A program made the translations under genes and the position numbers. From positions 1 through 15,325 of the forward strand of contig SFNM01000043.1 in assembly GCA_004552725.1 (NCBI GenBank): 15,325 nucleotides of DNA, read 5' to 3'. This DNA is from Bacteroidales bacterium (lineage in GTDB: Bacteria > Bacteroidota > Bacteroidia > Bacteroidales > Muribaculaceae). Shown piece by piece: positions 1 to 6,419 of the stretch. The notes under the pieces are model-generated. The model was not told the DNA's origin and did not search any database. It saw only the letters and a program-made list of their open reading frames with translations. The number at the start of each line of letters is the position of its first letter. Positions within the stretch are counted from its first letter, which is position 1.

Positions 1-505
1 CGGCCATAAGAGCACATTCCGACTCATTAAATATGTTGTTAAATTCTGTCGCAGAAATGATGCCATAAATATTTGTCAACCCATATACGCGTTTCTCTAC
101 CTCGAGGATACCGGAAGTGCGTCGATGCTCTATTTCGGCCTCAATAGCCGGCTTATAGATATCTATTAATTCGGGAACAAACTCCGGCATCCAATCTTTC
201 TGCTTAGTGCAATACGCCATTCCGTATGTCTCAAAAAAGAATAAATCTTCGTAGATGTCATAGGAGTGTGAAGATATCTTTCCGTCAATTATATCTAGGA
301 ACATCTGCAAGTTATATGTGGGCAGATATTTCACAATAATTGTAGGAGACTTTCTTAGGTTCTGCGCTAATAAATGTACTTTTTCAGCCTTGCGCAATTT
401 GGATGAGATGTTTAAGTTCAGTTTTCTAATCCAAGAGTTAAGTTCTTTGAGATTATACAAAGAAATTACATCTTCTAACGTGGGTTGTTGTTCGTTTTGT
501 GCCAT
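1..505 (-). CDS. Hypothetical protein, N-terminal 168 residues (runs off left edge)
   Basis: On the minus strand an uninterrupted frame runs from an ATG at 503-505 to the window edge, giving 168 codons with no stop. The product begins MAQNEQQPTLEDVISLYN. Residues about 10-50 look helical and end in a KLRKAEKVHLLAQNL stretch that resembles the helix-hairpin of Rho-N/SAP-like domains; this is a weak resemblance, not an identification. A segment near residues 140-160 (YGLTNIYGIISATEFNNIF) recalls helical proteins of unknown function that carry such N-terminal motifs. There is no signal peptide. One 60-base line I counted (241-300) is about 33% GC, well below the roughly 50-55% of lon and the right-hand genes, so it may be an acquired gene. 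It is transcribed divergently from fbp. I do not recognise the family and assign no function. Confidence 0.72.
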   Translation of the reverse strand, partial: MAQNEQQPTLEDVISLYNLKELNSWIRKLNLNISSKLRKAEKVHLLAQNLRKSPTIIVKYLPTYNLQMFLDIIDGKISSHSYDIYEDLFFFETYGMAYCTKQKDWMPEFVPELIDIYKPAIEAEIEHRRTSGILEVEKRVYGLTNIYGIISATEFNNIFNESECALMA

Positions 506-522
506 TTTGTTGAAATTTGTCG

Positions 523-552
523 TAAAGTTAATACTTTATTTTCATTTTCCAA
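523..552 (-). promoter_or_regulatory. Weak candidate promoter for the left-edge gene
   Basis: On the minus strand TAACTTTA (523-530) matches the Bacteroidetes -7 box TAnnTTTG except for its last base. A TTGG lies 18 bases upstream (549-552) where the -33 TTTG would be expected. Transcription from here would leave only about ten bases before the ATG at 505. One mismatch in each box keeps this tentative. Confidence 0.3.
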
Positions 553-598
553 TAAACTATTTAAAAATTCGTGTAAAAAAATCAAAACCAAGTACAAA

Positions 599-630
599 TT
601 TGCGTAGCAAAGAATTTTTTGCTACTTTTG
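599..630 (+). promoter_or_regulatory. Bacteroidetes-type promoter of the fbp cluster
   Basis: TTTG at 599-602 and TACTTTTG at 623-630 are separated by 20 bases. This matches the -33 TTTG / -7 TAnnTTTG pattern known for the primary sigma factor of Bacteroides. The ATG of fbp is at 656, which implies a leader of about 15-20 bases with no clear Shine-Dalgarno sequence. The same promoter probably drives all five genes up to 5616. Confidence 0.7.
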
Positions 631-655
631 CGGTGTCTTTCAAATCCTATCCGCA

Positions 656-2674
656 ATGACTGTTACTAAACCCACTTATACTCCTGAAAGAATTGATGCT
701 GACCGCCGTGTGTTGGAACTGCTTTCGCAGTCGTTCCCCAACATTTCGGCTGCCTCGACCGAAATAATCAATCTTGAGGCCATCCTCAACTTGCCGAAGG
801 GCACCGAGCACTTCGTGGCCGACATTCACGGCGAGCACGAAGCCTTCCGTCATATTCTCAAGAATGCTTCAGGCAACATTAAGCGCAAAGTCACCGATAT
901 CTTTGGCACCTCGCTCAGCAGCGACGATATCCGCCAACTCTGTTCTCTTATATATTATCCTGAGCAGAAGTTGGAATACATCCATGCCGGTGATGAAGAA
1001 AATCTCGACAATTTCTACAACATCACTTTGCATCGATTGGTGAAAGTGTGTCAGTCGGTGTCGTCGAAATACACGCGCTCGAAAGTGCGCAAGGCATTAC
1101 CGCCCGACTTCGCTTACATCATTGAAGAACTTTTGCACGAATCGCCCAGCGACGACAATAAGCAAGCCTACTTCAATCGCATTATCGAAACCATCATCTC
1201 CACCGGCCAGGCCGATGCTTTCATAGTGGCGATGTGTAATGTGATTCAGCGCCTGAGTATCGACCAACTGCACATCCTTGGCGATGTCTACGACCGTGGC
1301 CCCGGTGCCCATCTCATCATGGACACGCTTATGGACTATGGCAAGTTCGACTTCCAATGGGGCAACCACGATGCCCTGTGGATGGGTGCTGCAGCCGGTA
1401 GCGAGGCTTGCATTGCCAACGTATTGCGCATCTCCTTGCGCTACTGCAACATGACCACCCTGGAGGATGGCTACGGCATCAACTTGGTGCCTTTAGCAAC
1501 CTTCGCCATGGAAACATACGGTGATGATGATTGTGAGTGCTTCGAGCCTAAGGTAGATGCTGACAATCCCATCACTGAGAAATCAAGCCGTCTGATTGCG
1601 CGTATGCACAAGGCAATCGCCGTGTTGCAATTCAAACTCGAAGCCGCACTCATCGACCGCTATCCGCAGTGGAATATGGCCGACCGCAAATTGCTACATC
1701 TCATCGACTTCGAGCGCAAGACAGTGAACCTCTACGGCACTGAATTTCCGATGCGCGACGTCAATTTCCCCACCATCGACCCTAAAGACCCGTATCGCCT
1801 CTCGCCTGAAGAGGCTGAGTTAGTTGCAAAACTGCGACATTCATTCTTGGTGAGCGATAAACTGGCTCGCCACATGAAATGCTTGTTCCGCCATGGTTCG
1901 ATGTTTAATGTATGCAATAGCAATTTGCTTTTCCATGCCTCCATACCGCTTAATGAAGACGCCACACTACGCGACTTGGTTATCGACGGCACGCCATATC
2001 ACGGCATCGGTTTGATGCGCAAGGTGGAGCAAGTGATGCGTGCGGCCTTCAACATCGAAGTGCCGGTGGCACAACGTACACAAGCAGCCGATTTCTATTG
2101 GTATCTGTGGTGCGGTCCCGACTCCCCGCTGTTTGACAAGCAGCGAATGACCACCTTCGAGCGCTACTTTATCGCCGACAAAGCCACCCACAAGGAGAAA
2201 GAAGGTTTCTACTATCAATTGCGCAACGACCCCAAGGTGTGCGACATGATTATGGACGAGTTTGGTGTGGAAGGCGCTTATCGCCACATTATCAACGGCC
2301 ATGTGCCGGTGAAACTCGGTAAGGGCGAAACACCTATCCGCGCCGAAGGCAAGTTGATGGTAATCGATGGCGGATTTGCCAAAGCCTACCACAAAACTAC
2401 CGGCATGGCCGGATATACGTTGGTATATCACAGTCGCGGCTTTCAGTTGGTGAAACACGATCCTTTCACCTCGGCCGAAGAGGCTATCCGCAATGGTTCC
2501 GACATCGTCAGCACGATGGAGATTGTGGAACTCAGTCAATATCGTATGCGCGTTCGCGATACCGACAAAGGTCGCGAACTCCAGTCGCAAATCGATGAAC
2601 TCATTGAATTGCTCTACGCCTTCCGACAAGGCATCATCAAAGAACGTGCTGCGAGTGTGCGCCGCTCAAAATAA
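656..2674 (+). CDS. fbp: Fructose-1,6-bisphosphatase, class III
   Basis: This enzyme hydrolyses fructose 1,6-bisphosphate to fructose 6-phosphate in cytoplasmic gluconeogenesis. The 672 residues fit the usual length of the class III family of Bacteroides and some Firmicutes. It belongs to the calcineurin-like metallophosphoesterase fold: DIH at residues 56-58, GDVYDRG at 209-215 and GNHD at 236-239 are the metal-binding motifs. NGH at 547-549 and the IDGG...KTTGMAGYT stretch at about 570-588 are also typical. The N-terminal region TEIINLEAILNLPKGTEHF is a family hallmark. The ATG at 656 was chosen because it lies just after a good promoter and the family's N-terminal homology starts soon after it. 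It is the first gene of the cluster, and bcp follows after 21 bases. The frame is intact. Confidence 0.96.
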   Translation: MTVTKPTYTPERIDADRRVLELLSQSFPNISAASTEIINLEAILNLPKGTEHFVADIHGEHEAFRHILKNASGNIKRKVTDIFGTSLSSDDIRQLCSLIYYPEQKLEYIHAGDEENLDNFYNITLHRLVKVCQSVSSKYTRSKVRKALPPDFAYIIEELLHESPSDDNKQAYFNRIIETIISTGQADAFIVAMCNVIQRLSIDQLHILGDVYDRGPGAHLIMDTLMDYGKFDFQWGNHDALWMGAAAGSEACIANVLRISLRYCNMTTLEDGYGINLVPLATFAMETYGDDDCECFEPKVDADNPITEKSSRLIARMHKAIAVLQFKLEAALIDRYPQWNMADRKLLHLIDFERKTVNLYGTEFPMRDVNFPTIDPKDPYRLSPEEAELVAKLRHSFLVSDKLARHMKCLFRHGSMFNVCNSNLLFHASIPLNEDATLRDLVIDGTPYHGIGLMRKVEQVMRAAFNIEVPVAQRTQAADFYWYLWCGPDSPLFDKQRMTTFERYFIADKATHKEKEGFYYQLRNDPKVCDMIMDEFGVEGAYRHIINGHVPVKLGKGETPIRAEGKLMVIDGGFAKAYHKTTGMAGYTLVYHSRGFQLVKHDPFTSAEEAIRNGSDIVSTMEIVELSQYRMRVRDTDKGRELQSQIDELIELLYAFRQGIIKERAASVRRSK

Positions 2675-2695
2675 ACTGTTAAATTACAACGAATT

Positions 2696-3160
2696 ATGAA
2701 TGTAGGAGATAAAATTCCCGAAATACTCGGCAAAGACCAAAACGGCAACGAAATCAAAGCATCCGACTTTCGCGGACGCAAAATCGTGCTCTATTCCTAT
2801 CCCAAGGCCAACACAAGCGGTTGCACTGCTGAAGCCTGCTCGCTTCAAGCCCATCGCGCTGAACTTCAGGCGGCCGGTTACGAGATTATCGGCGTAAGCA
2901 AAGACCGTCAGGAACTTCAAAAGAAGTTTGCCGACGCTCAGGGCTTGGAATTTCCATTGATAGCCGATACAGACACCACCTTGCTTCAGTCGCTAGGTTG
3001 TTGGGGTGAGAAAGTGGCTTGCGGCCGTCGCACCATTGGCATCTTGCGCACTACTTATTTGGTAGATGAAGAAGGCATTATCACCAAAATTTTTACTCCA
3101 AAAGAAATCAAGACCAAAATCCACGCTGAGCAAATTCTTGCCTACTTGGCCGATAAATAA
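2696..3160 (+). CDS. bcp: Thioredoxin-dependent thiol peroxidase, BCP/PrxQ type
   Basis: A peroxiredoxin of 154 residues that reduces hydrogen and alkyl hydroperoxides in the cytoplasm with electrons from thioredoxin. The peroxidatic site PKANTSGCTAEAC fits the PxxxTxxC rule: Pro36, Thr40 and catalytic Cys43. Cys48, five residues on, matches the resolving cysteine of atypical 2-Cys BCPs. Arg118 in RTTYLVD is the conserved arginine of the active site. The usual TPGC is TSGC here, a small deviation outside the universal residues. Two further cysteines (102 and 109) are present. There is no signal peptide. The gene starts 21 bases after fbp, and the next gene starts 8 bases after its stop, so it is almost certainly co-transcribed. 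Confidence 0.94.
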   Translation: MNVGDKIPEILGKDQNGNEIKASDFRGRKIVLYSYPKANTSGCTAEACSLQAHRAELQAAGYEIIGVSKDRQELQKKFADAQGLEFPLIADTDTTLLQSLGCWGEKVACGRRTIGILRTTYLVDEEGIITKIFTPKEIKTKIHAEQILAYLADK

Positions 3161-3168
3161 GCGTTTTG

Positions 3169-3774
3169 ATGAAGGGAGAGGCTACATCAGTCGGCAATTT
3201 GCCTATAGAAGTACATCCGTGGGAACCGTGGACACCCGACGGCGCTCGCGTGCTGATGCTCGGCACATTCCCGCCCGGACGTCAGCGTTGGAGTATGGAT
3301 TTCTATTATCCAAATCCCACCAACGACTTCTGGCGTATCATAGGGCTGCTGTTTGAAGGCGACCCTTTGGCATTGTGGATACCCTCTGAGAAGCGCTTCG
3401 ACTTAGCGCGTATTCAGCAACTTACTCGGCAACTTGGCATAGCGATGAGCGACACTTGTGTGCGCATCCGCAGGCTTAAAAACAATGCTTCCGACAAATG
3501 TCTCGAAGTGGTAGAGCCGCGCAACATCGAAGCCTTGGCCAATCAGATACCGGCGCTCACCGACATTGTGGCCACAGGCGAGAAAGCCGCTACATTGTTG
3601 GCTGAAGCCACTAATACGACCGTGCCAAAAATCGGCACATACTCGGAGTGGCAACGCGGTTCACACATTGTCCGATTATGGCGTTTGCCATCAACATCGC
3701 GAGCCTATCCGCTTGCACTCACCGCCAAAGCCGAGTACTATCTAAAAATGTTTAAAACAGCCCACATTTTATGA
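3169..3774 (+). CDS. Uracil/hypoxanthine-DNA glycosylase superfamily protein (Mug/HDG-like)
   Basis: A protein of 201 residues with the layout of the uracil-DNA glycosylase superfamily, which removes deaminated bases (uracil, hypoxanthine) from DNA. Motif 1 is LGTFPP at residues 31-36, followed by YYPNPTNDFW at 46-55, where the Asn-Asp-Phe-Trp stretch forms part of the base pocket in related enzymes. LPSTSRAY at 173-180 sits where the second active-site loop (HPSP or SSSR type) is expected. The combination looks closer to the Mug and family 6 hypoxanthine glycosylases than to UNG, but the substrate cannot be read from sequence alone. I chose the ATG at 3169 over a TTG one codon earlier; the gene lies 8 bases after bcp. 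Its stop overlaps the next start (ATGA at 3771-3774), suggesting translational coupling. Confidence 0.82.
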   Translation: MKGEATSVGNLPIEVHPWEPWTPDGARVLMLGTFPPGRQRWSMDFYYPNPTNDFWRIIGLLFEGDPLALWIPSEKRFDLARIQQLTRQLGIAMSDTCVRIRRLKNNASDKCLEVVEPRNIEALANQIPALTDIVATGEKAATLLAEATNTTVPKIGTYSEWQRGSHIVRLWRLPSTSRAYPLALTAKAEYYLKMFKTAHIL

Positions 3775-4376
3775 GCACATTTAATAAACATTTTTTTGCC
3801 CAAGCCGGAGGATTACAACCGGTGTGTGATGGCAATTTGTTGTTATCCAACCCTTTTCTCACTGAGAAATGGTTTTGCCATTCAGCAATTTTTATGCTAC
3901 ATGCTCCTGATGAACTCGGGGCGATGGGCTTGGTGCTCAACAAGCAGATAGATTGCACGCTCAAGGATGTGGAAACCATTTGTCCATCCACTCGCGAAGT
4001 GCCGCTCTATTGCGGAGGTCCGGTGGCGCAAGATGAATTGCATTTTATTCACACTCTCGGGCCGGACATCATTGATGGAGCGGAAGAAATCATTCCCGGA
4101 GTGTTTGTTGATGGCCGTTATTCCGATGCTATCGATTATGTGAACCAAGGATTCGAGACCGAAGGCTTCATCCGCTTTTTTGTGGGCTACAGCGGATGGG
4201 AGGCCGGACAATTGCAACAAGAACTTGCCAACAACACTTGGGCGGTGACCGCAGTTGAGGCCAACCCACAGTTGCTCACCGGCCATGGCGATGACTATTG
4301 GCATCGCATAGTGCGGCGTATGGGCTATGACTATCGCACTTGGCGCTTGGTGCCGCAAAATCCGTCGAACAACTAA
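3771..4376 (+). CDS. YqgE/AlgH family protein (UPF0301, DUF179)
   Basis: A protein of 201 residues that matches the YqgE/AlgH family throughout. GNLLLSNPFL at 21-30 is the N-terminal strand motif, GLVLN at 53-57 and GGPV at 82-85 follow, and the signature RFFVGYSGWEAGQLQQEL spans 135-152. The family is cytoplasmic and widespread. AlgH was named for an effect on alginate regulation in Pseudomonas, but its biochemical role is not settled. The ATG overlaps the stop of the glycosylase gene by four bases, and the decarboxylase follows after 13 bases, so it lies in the middle of the cluster. There is no signal peptide, and the frame is intact. The family call is firm and the function is unknown. 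Confidence 0.93.
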   Translation: MSTFNKHFFAQAGGLQPVCDGNLLLSNPFLTEKWFCHSAIFMLHAPDELGAMGLVLNKQIDCTLKDVETICPSTREVPLYCGGPVAQDELHFIHTLGPDIIDGAEEIIPGVFVDGRYSDAIDYVNQGFETEGFIRFFVGYSGWEAGQLQQELANNTWAVTAVEANPQLLTGHGDDYWHRIVRRMGYDYRTWRLVPQNPSNN

Positions 4377-4389
4377 CATTACTTAACCT

Positions 4390-5616
4390 ATGAAACACAA
4401 CCTCTTAGCGTCAATCGCAATTTGTATTGGCATTTTTTCAACTTCATCAGCACAATCTTCTGAATTTGTATCGTCGGGATTTCCTCAATTAGATGAATGG
4501 GTGAAGTCGTGCAAAGTGGAGCGCCCCAATGCTTTAGGTTATCCCGGCAATTACGCCTCGCGCTTGGATGGCTTTTACCAATGGTACACAGCCAACAATA
4601 TGCAGAATATCCTCATCAACAATGCCGGCGACCCATTTGCCCAATCAGGTGCACTTTCATCGCTGACATTCGAGCGCGAAGTCATCGAACGCTTTGCACC
4701 GCTCTATGGCTTTGAGCAAGACAACTTGTGGGGTATTGTGACCATGAGCGGAACTGATGGCAATAACCATGGTATTTATTTCGGTGTAAATTATCTGAAG
4801 AAGAAAACCGGCAAGATGCCCGTGGTGTATGTGTCGGACGAAGCCCATTACAGCAATTATCGCCTGTGCGATGTGCAAAATCTCGATGTACAACTCATCA
4901 AATCCGACGAAATGGGGCGTATGATTGCCGACTCGCTCGAAGCGGCGTTAGATACCACTCGTCCCTGCTTGATTATTTACGCGATGGGCTCTACTTTTAA
5001 AGGCGCTATCGACAATCAACAAGAACTCAATGCGGTTTTGGCTCGCCATCCCGAAATAGAAGTGTATCGCCACGTTGATGCAGCCTTATTTGGTGGCTAT
5101 CTGCCGTTTACTCAATATCGCTACTTGGTCAACCGTCAACAAATTGAGTATGAGTCAATTTCAATCAGTGGCCACAAATTTTTCGGTATTGACAGCCCCT
5201 GCGGACTGTTTTTGACCACTCGCGAAGTATACGACAATCAAGCCTCGTTCGACATCGCTTATCTCAATGCCAATATGCGAATGATTTCGTGTTCGCGTTC
5301 CGGTGTAGAGCCGCTGAAATTTTGGTGGTTGCTCAATACTGTCGGCATTGAGGGTTGGAGCGAACAAGCCTCCGCAATGATGGAGAATACCGCATACTTG
5401 GTAAACGAACTTCGCCGCATCGGTTGGCCTTGTTGGAACAATGAATACAGCAACACTGTGTTCTTCCGTCGCCCGTCGCCCGAAATTGTAAGCAAATACA
5501 ATCTTGCCAACAGTTACGATGACCGTTTTGGCGGTCCACTATCGCACATTGTGGTGATGCAACACGTTCGCAAAGATATTATCGACCAATTTGTCAAAGA
5601 CCTGCAAGGAAATTAA
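4390..5616 (+). CDS. PLP-dependent histidine decarboxylase-like enzyme with signal peptide
   Basis: A 408-residue group II PLP decarboxylase. AHY (152-154), GSTFKGAID (200-208), HVDAA (228-232, with Asp230 to contact the PLP nitrogen) and SGHKFFG (261-267, Lys263 forming the Schiff base) follow the order seen in PLP-type bacterial histidine decarboxylases, which make histamine and CO2. The PCG after the lysine and SRSG further on also fit. Plant serine decarboxylases share this family, so the substrate is an inference. Residues 1-21 look like a signal peptide: MKHN, a hydrophobic LLASIAICIGIF core, then STSSA before the likely cut. Homology to cytoplasmic relatives starts near residue 31, so the extension is extra, and no in-frame ATG separates the two before Met71. 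It would act in the periplasm or outside the cell. It is the last gene of the cluster. Confidence 0.85.
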   Translation: MKHNLLASIAICIGIFSTSSAQSSEFVSSGFPQLDEWVKSCKVERPNALGYPGNYASRLDGFYQWYTANNMQNILINNAGDPFAQSGALSSLTFEREVIERFAPLYGFEQDNLWGIVTMSGTDGNNHGIYFGVNYLKKKTGKMPVVYVSDEAHYSNYRLCDVQNLDVQLIKSDEMGRMIADSLEAALDTTRPCLIIYAMGSTFKGAIDNQQELNAVLARHPEIEVYRHVDAALFGGYLPFTQYRYLVNRQQIEYESISISGHKFFGIDSPCGLFLTTREVYDNQASFDIAYLNANMRMISCSRSGVEPLKFWWLLNTVGIEGWSEQASAMMENTAYLVNELRRIGWPCWNNEYSNTVFFRRPSPEIVSKYNLANSYDDRFGGPLSHIVVMQHVRKDIIDQFVKDLQGN

Positions 5617-5627
5617 CCGTTTTCGCT

Positions 5628-6212
5628 TCAGCGTTTGTGCTTGCGCTGAAAACGCTCAAGTCTTCGGCGCTGAGCGCGGTTGAGCGGAAATACCGGGTTA
5701 TTACGAACGAAGTCGTCGATTTGCTGCTCTGTAATAGCGGTGCCGTCGGTCACGAATCCGGCTGCTTTGGCCATCAACAAAAAATTGTTGAAATAGCGAG
5801 AGTCATCGGCCGGATTGAGAATGTTCCCGGTTAGAAGCAGATGAATATAGCAGTTCAAGATATCTTGAATATTTTGCTCGGAACAGCGTTTGATGTATCC
5901 GGCCATTTGTCCATTGACATATTGGCTCGGTGAAGTTTGAGTTTGCGTTTCAGTCTGCGTTTGAGTCTGAGTTTGTGTTTCAGTCTGCGTCTTCTCTGCT
6001 TTCTTTGCGGCGCGAACGGCGGCACGTTCCTCAGCGAGTGCTTTTTTTGCTTTCTTTACGTTGAACGATAGTCTGGTCACAGCCGCGTTTACGGATTGCG
6101 AGTATTGAGCGGCATCATTCACGGCTGCGCGAATTTCGGAAATCACGGCATCTGCCATTTTGGCATTGCAACGCGATAAAAGGGCGGTAAGATTTGAAAA
6201 ATCGTGTGTCAT
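5628..6212 (-). CDS. Hypothetical protein with Thr-Gln repeat and basic C-terminus
   Basis: The frame encodes 194 residues from the ATG at 6210-6212. It stays open to an earlier ATG at 6320, but a good -7 box (6239-6246) lies inside that extension, so I prefer the inner start. Residues 20-72 are Ala/Lys/Arg-rich and probably form a helix or coiled coil (VKKAKKALAEERAAVRAAKK). Residues 75-93 are a Thr-Gln/Thr-Glu dipeptide repeat that probably acts as a flexible linker. Residues about 100-175 form a separate, mostly helical domain. The tail NRAQRRRLERFQRKHKR is strongly basic and could bind nucleic acid. There is no signal peptide. It converges on the decarboxylase gene with an 11-base gap and diverges from lon. 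I do not recognise the family. Confidence 0.72.
   Translation of the reverse strand: MTHDFSNLTALLSRCNAKMADAVISEIRAAVNDAAQYSQSVNAAVTRLSFNVKKAKKALAEERAAVRAAKKAEKTQTETQTQTQTQTETQTQTSPSQYVNGQMAGYIKRCSEQNIQDILNCYIHLLLTGNILNPADDSRYFNNFLLMAKAAGFVTDGTAITEQQIDDFVRNNPVFPLNRAQRRRLERFQRKHKR
5934..5990 (-). repeat. Six-base tandem repeat encoding (Thr-Gln/Glu)n
   Basis: About nine and a half copies of an imperfect six-base unit (read on the minus strand as ACN CAR or ACN GAA) encode alternating Thr and Gln/Glu at residues 75-93 of the protein encoded on the minus strand at 5628-6212. Because the unit is two codons long, gain or loss of copies would change linker length without shifting the frame. Confidence 0.85.
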
Positions 6213-6238
6213 ATTTATAGTATTAAAAGATTGCGACA

Positions 6239-6273
6239 CAAAGTTACAATCAAAACATAGCCGATTATTCAAA
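6239..6273 (-). promoter_or_regulatory. Promoter of the Thr-Gln repeat gene
   Basis: On the minus strand TAACTTTG (6239-6246) is a perfect -7 box, and TTTG lies upstream at 6270-6273. The 23-base spacing is a little longer than the usual 19-21. The ATG at 6212 would follow a leader of about 20 bases, which supports that start over the one at 6320. Confidence 0.5.
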
Positions 6274-6305
6274 AATTGGTTTGCCACACCAAATTTTGAG
6301 CGATT

Positions 6306-6333
6306 TTTTTTATGAACCATGGTTTTTTATGAA
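6306..6333. repeat. Short direct repeat flanking a palindrome, upstream of lon
   Basis: TTTTTTATGAA occurs at 6306-6316 and again at 6323-6333. The palindrome AACCATGGTT (6315-6324) bridges the two copies. The element lies between two outward promoters, about 30 bases before the lon -33 box, where an operator could sit. It may also be chance in AT-rich DNA. Confidence 0.3.
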
Positions 6334-6365
6334 AAAGACCGTAAATTGTCGCGGTTGATGTGGCT

Positions 6366-6397
6366 GTTGTGCAATTGAGGAAAATTTTGTAACTTTG
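6366..6397 (+). promoter_or_regulatory. Promoter of lon
   Basis: GTTG (6366-6369) and a perfect -7 box TAACTTTG (6390-6397) are 20 bases apart, as expected for the Bacteroidetes primary sigma factor. The ATG of lon is at 6420, so the leader would be about 15 bases. No HrcA/CIRCE or other heat-shock operator was recognised. Confidence 0.65.
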
Positions 6398-6419
6398 CAG
6401 TCAATTTGGTATAAATTTT

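Noticed and set aside
318..659. A plus-strand open frame over the left intergenic region.
   Set aside because: It runs antisense to the left-edge gene, crosses the fbp promoter, and has a poor, low-complexity product.
1967..2629. A 220-codon open frame on the minus strand inside fbp.
   Set aside because: It is antisense to the conserved C-terminal half of fbp and its product has no recognisable features.
5627..5650. Inverted repeat TTCAGCG / CGCTGAA between the convergent genes as a terminator.
   Set aside because: The seven-base stem lies inside the end of the minus-strand gene and no T tract follows on either strand.
6213..6320. An N-terminal extension of the Thr-Gln repeat protein to an ATG at 6320.
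   Set aside because: The extension contains the best -7 promoter box (6239-6246) and reads as non-coding sequence; the start at 6212 follows that box at the expected distance.
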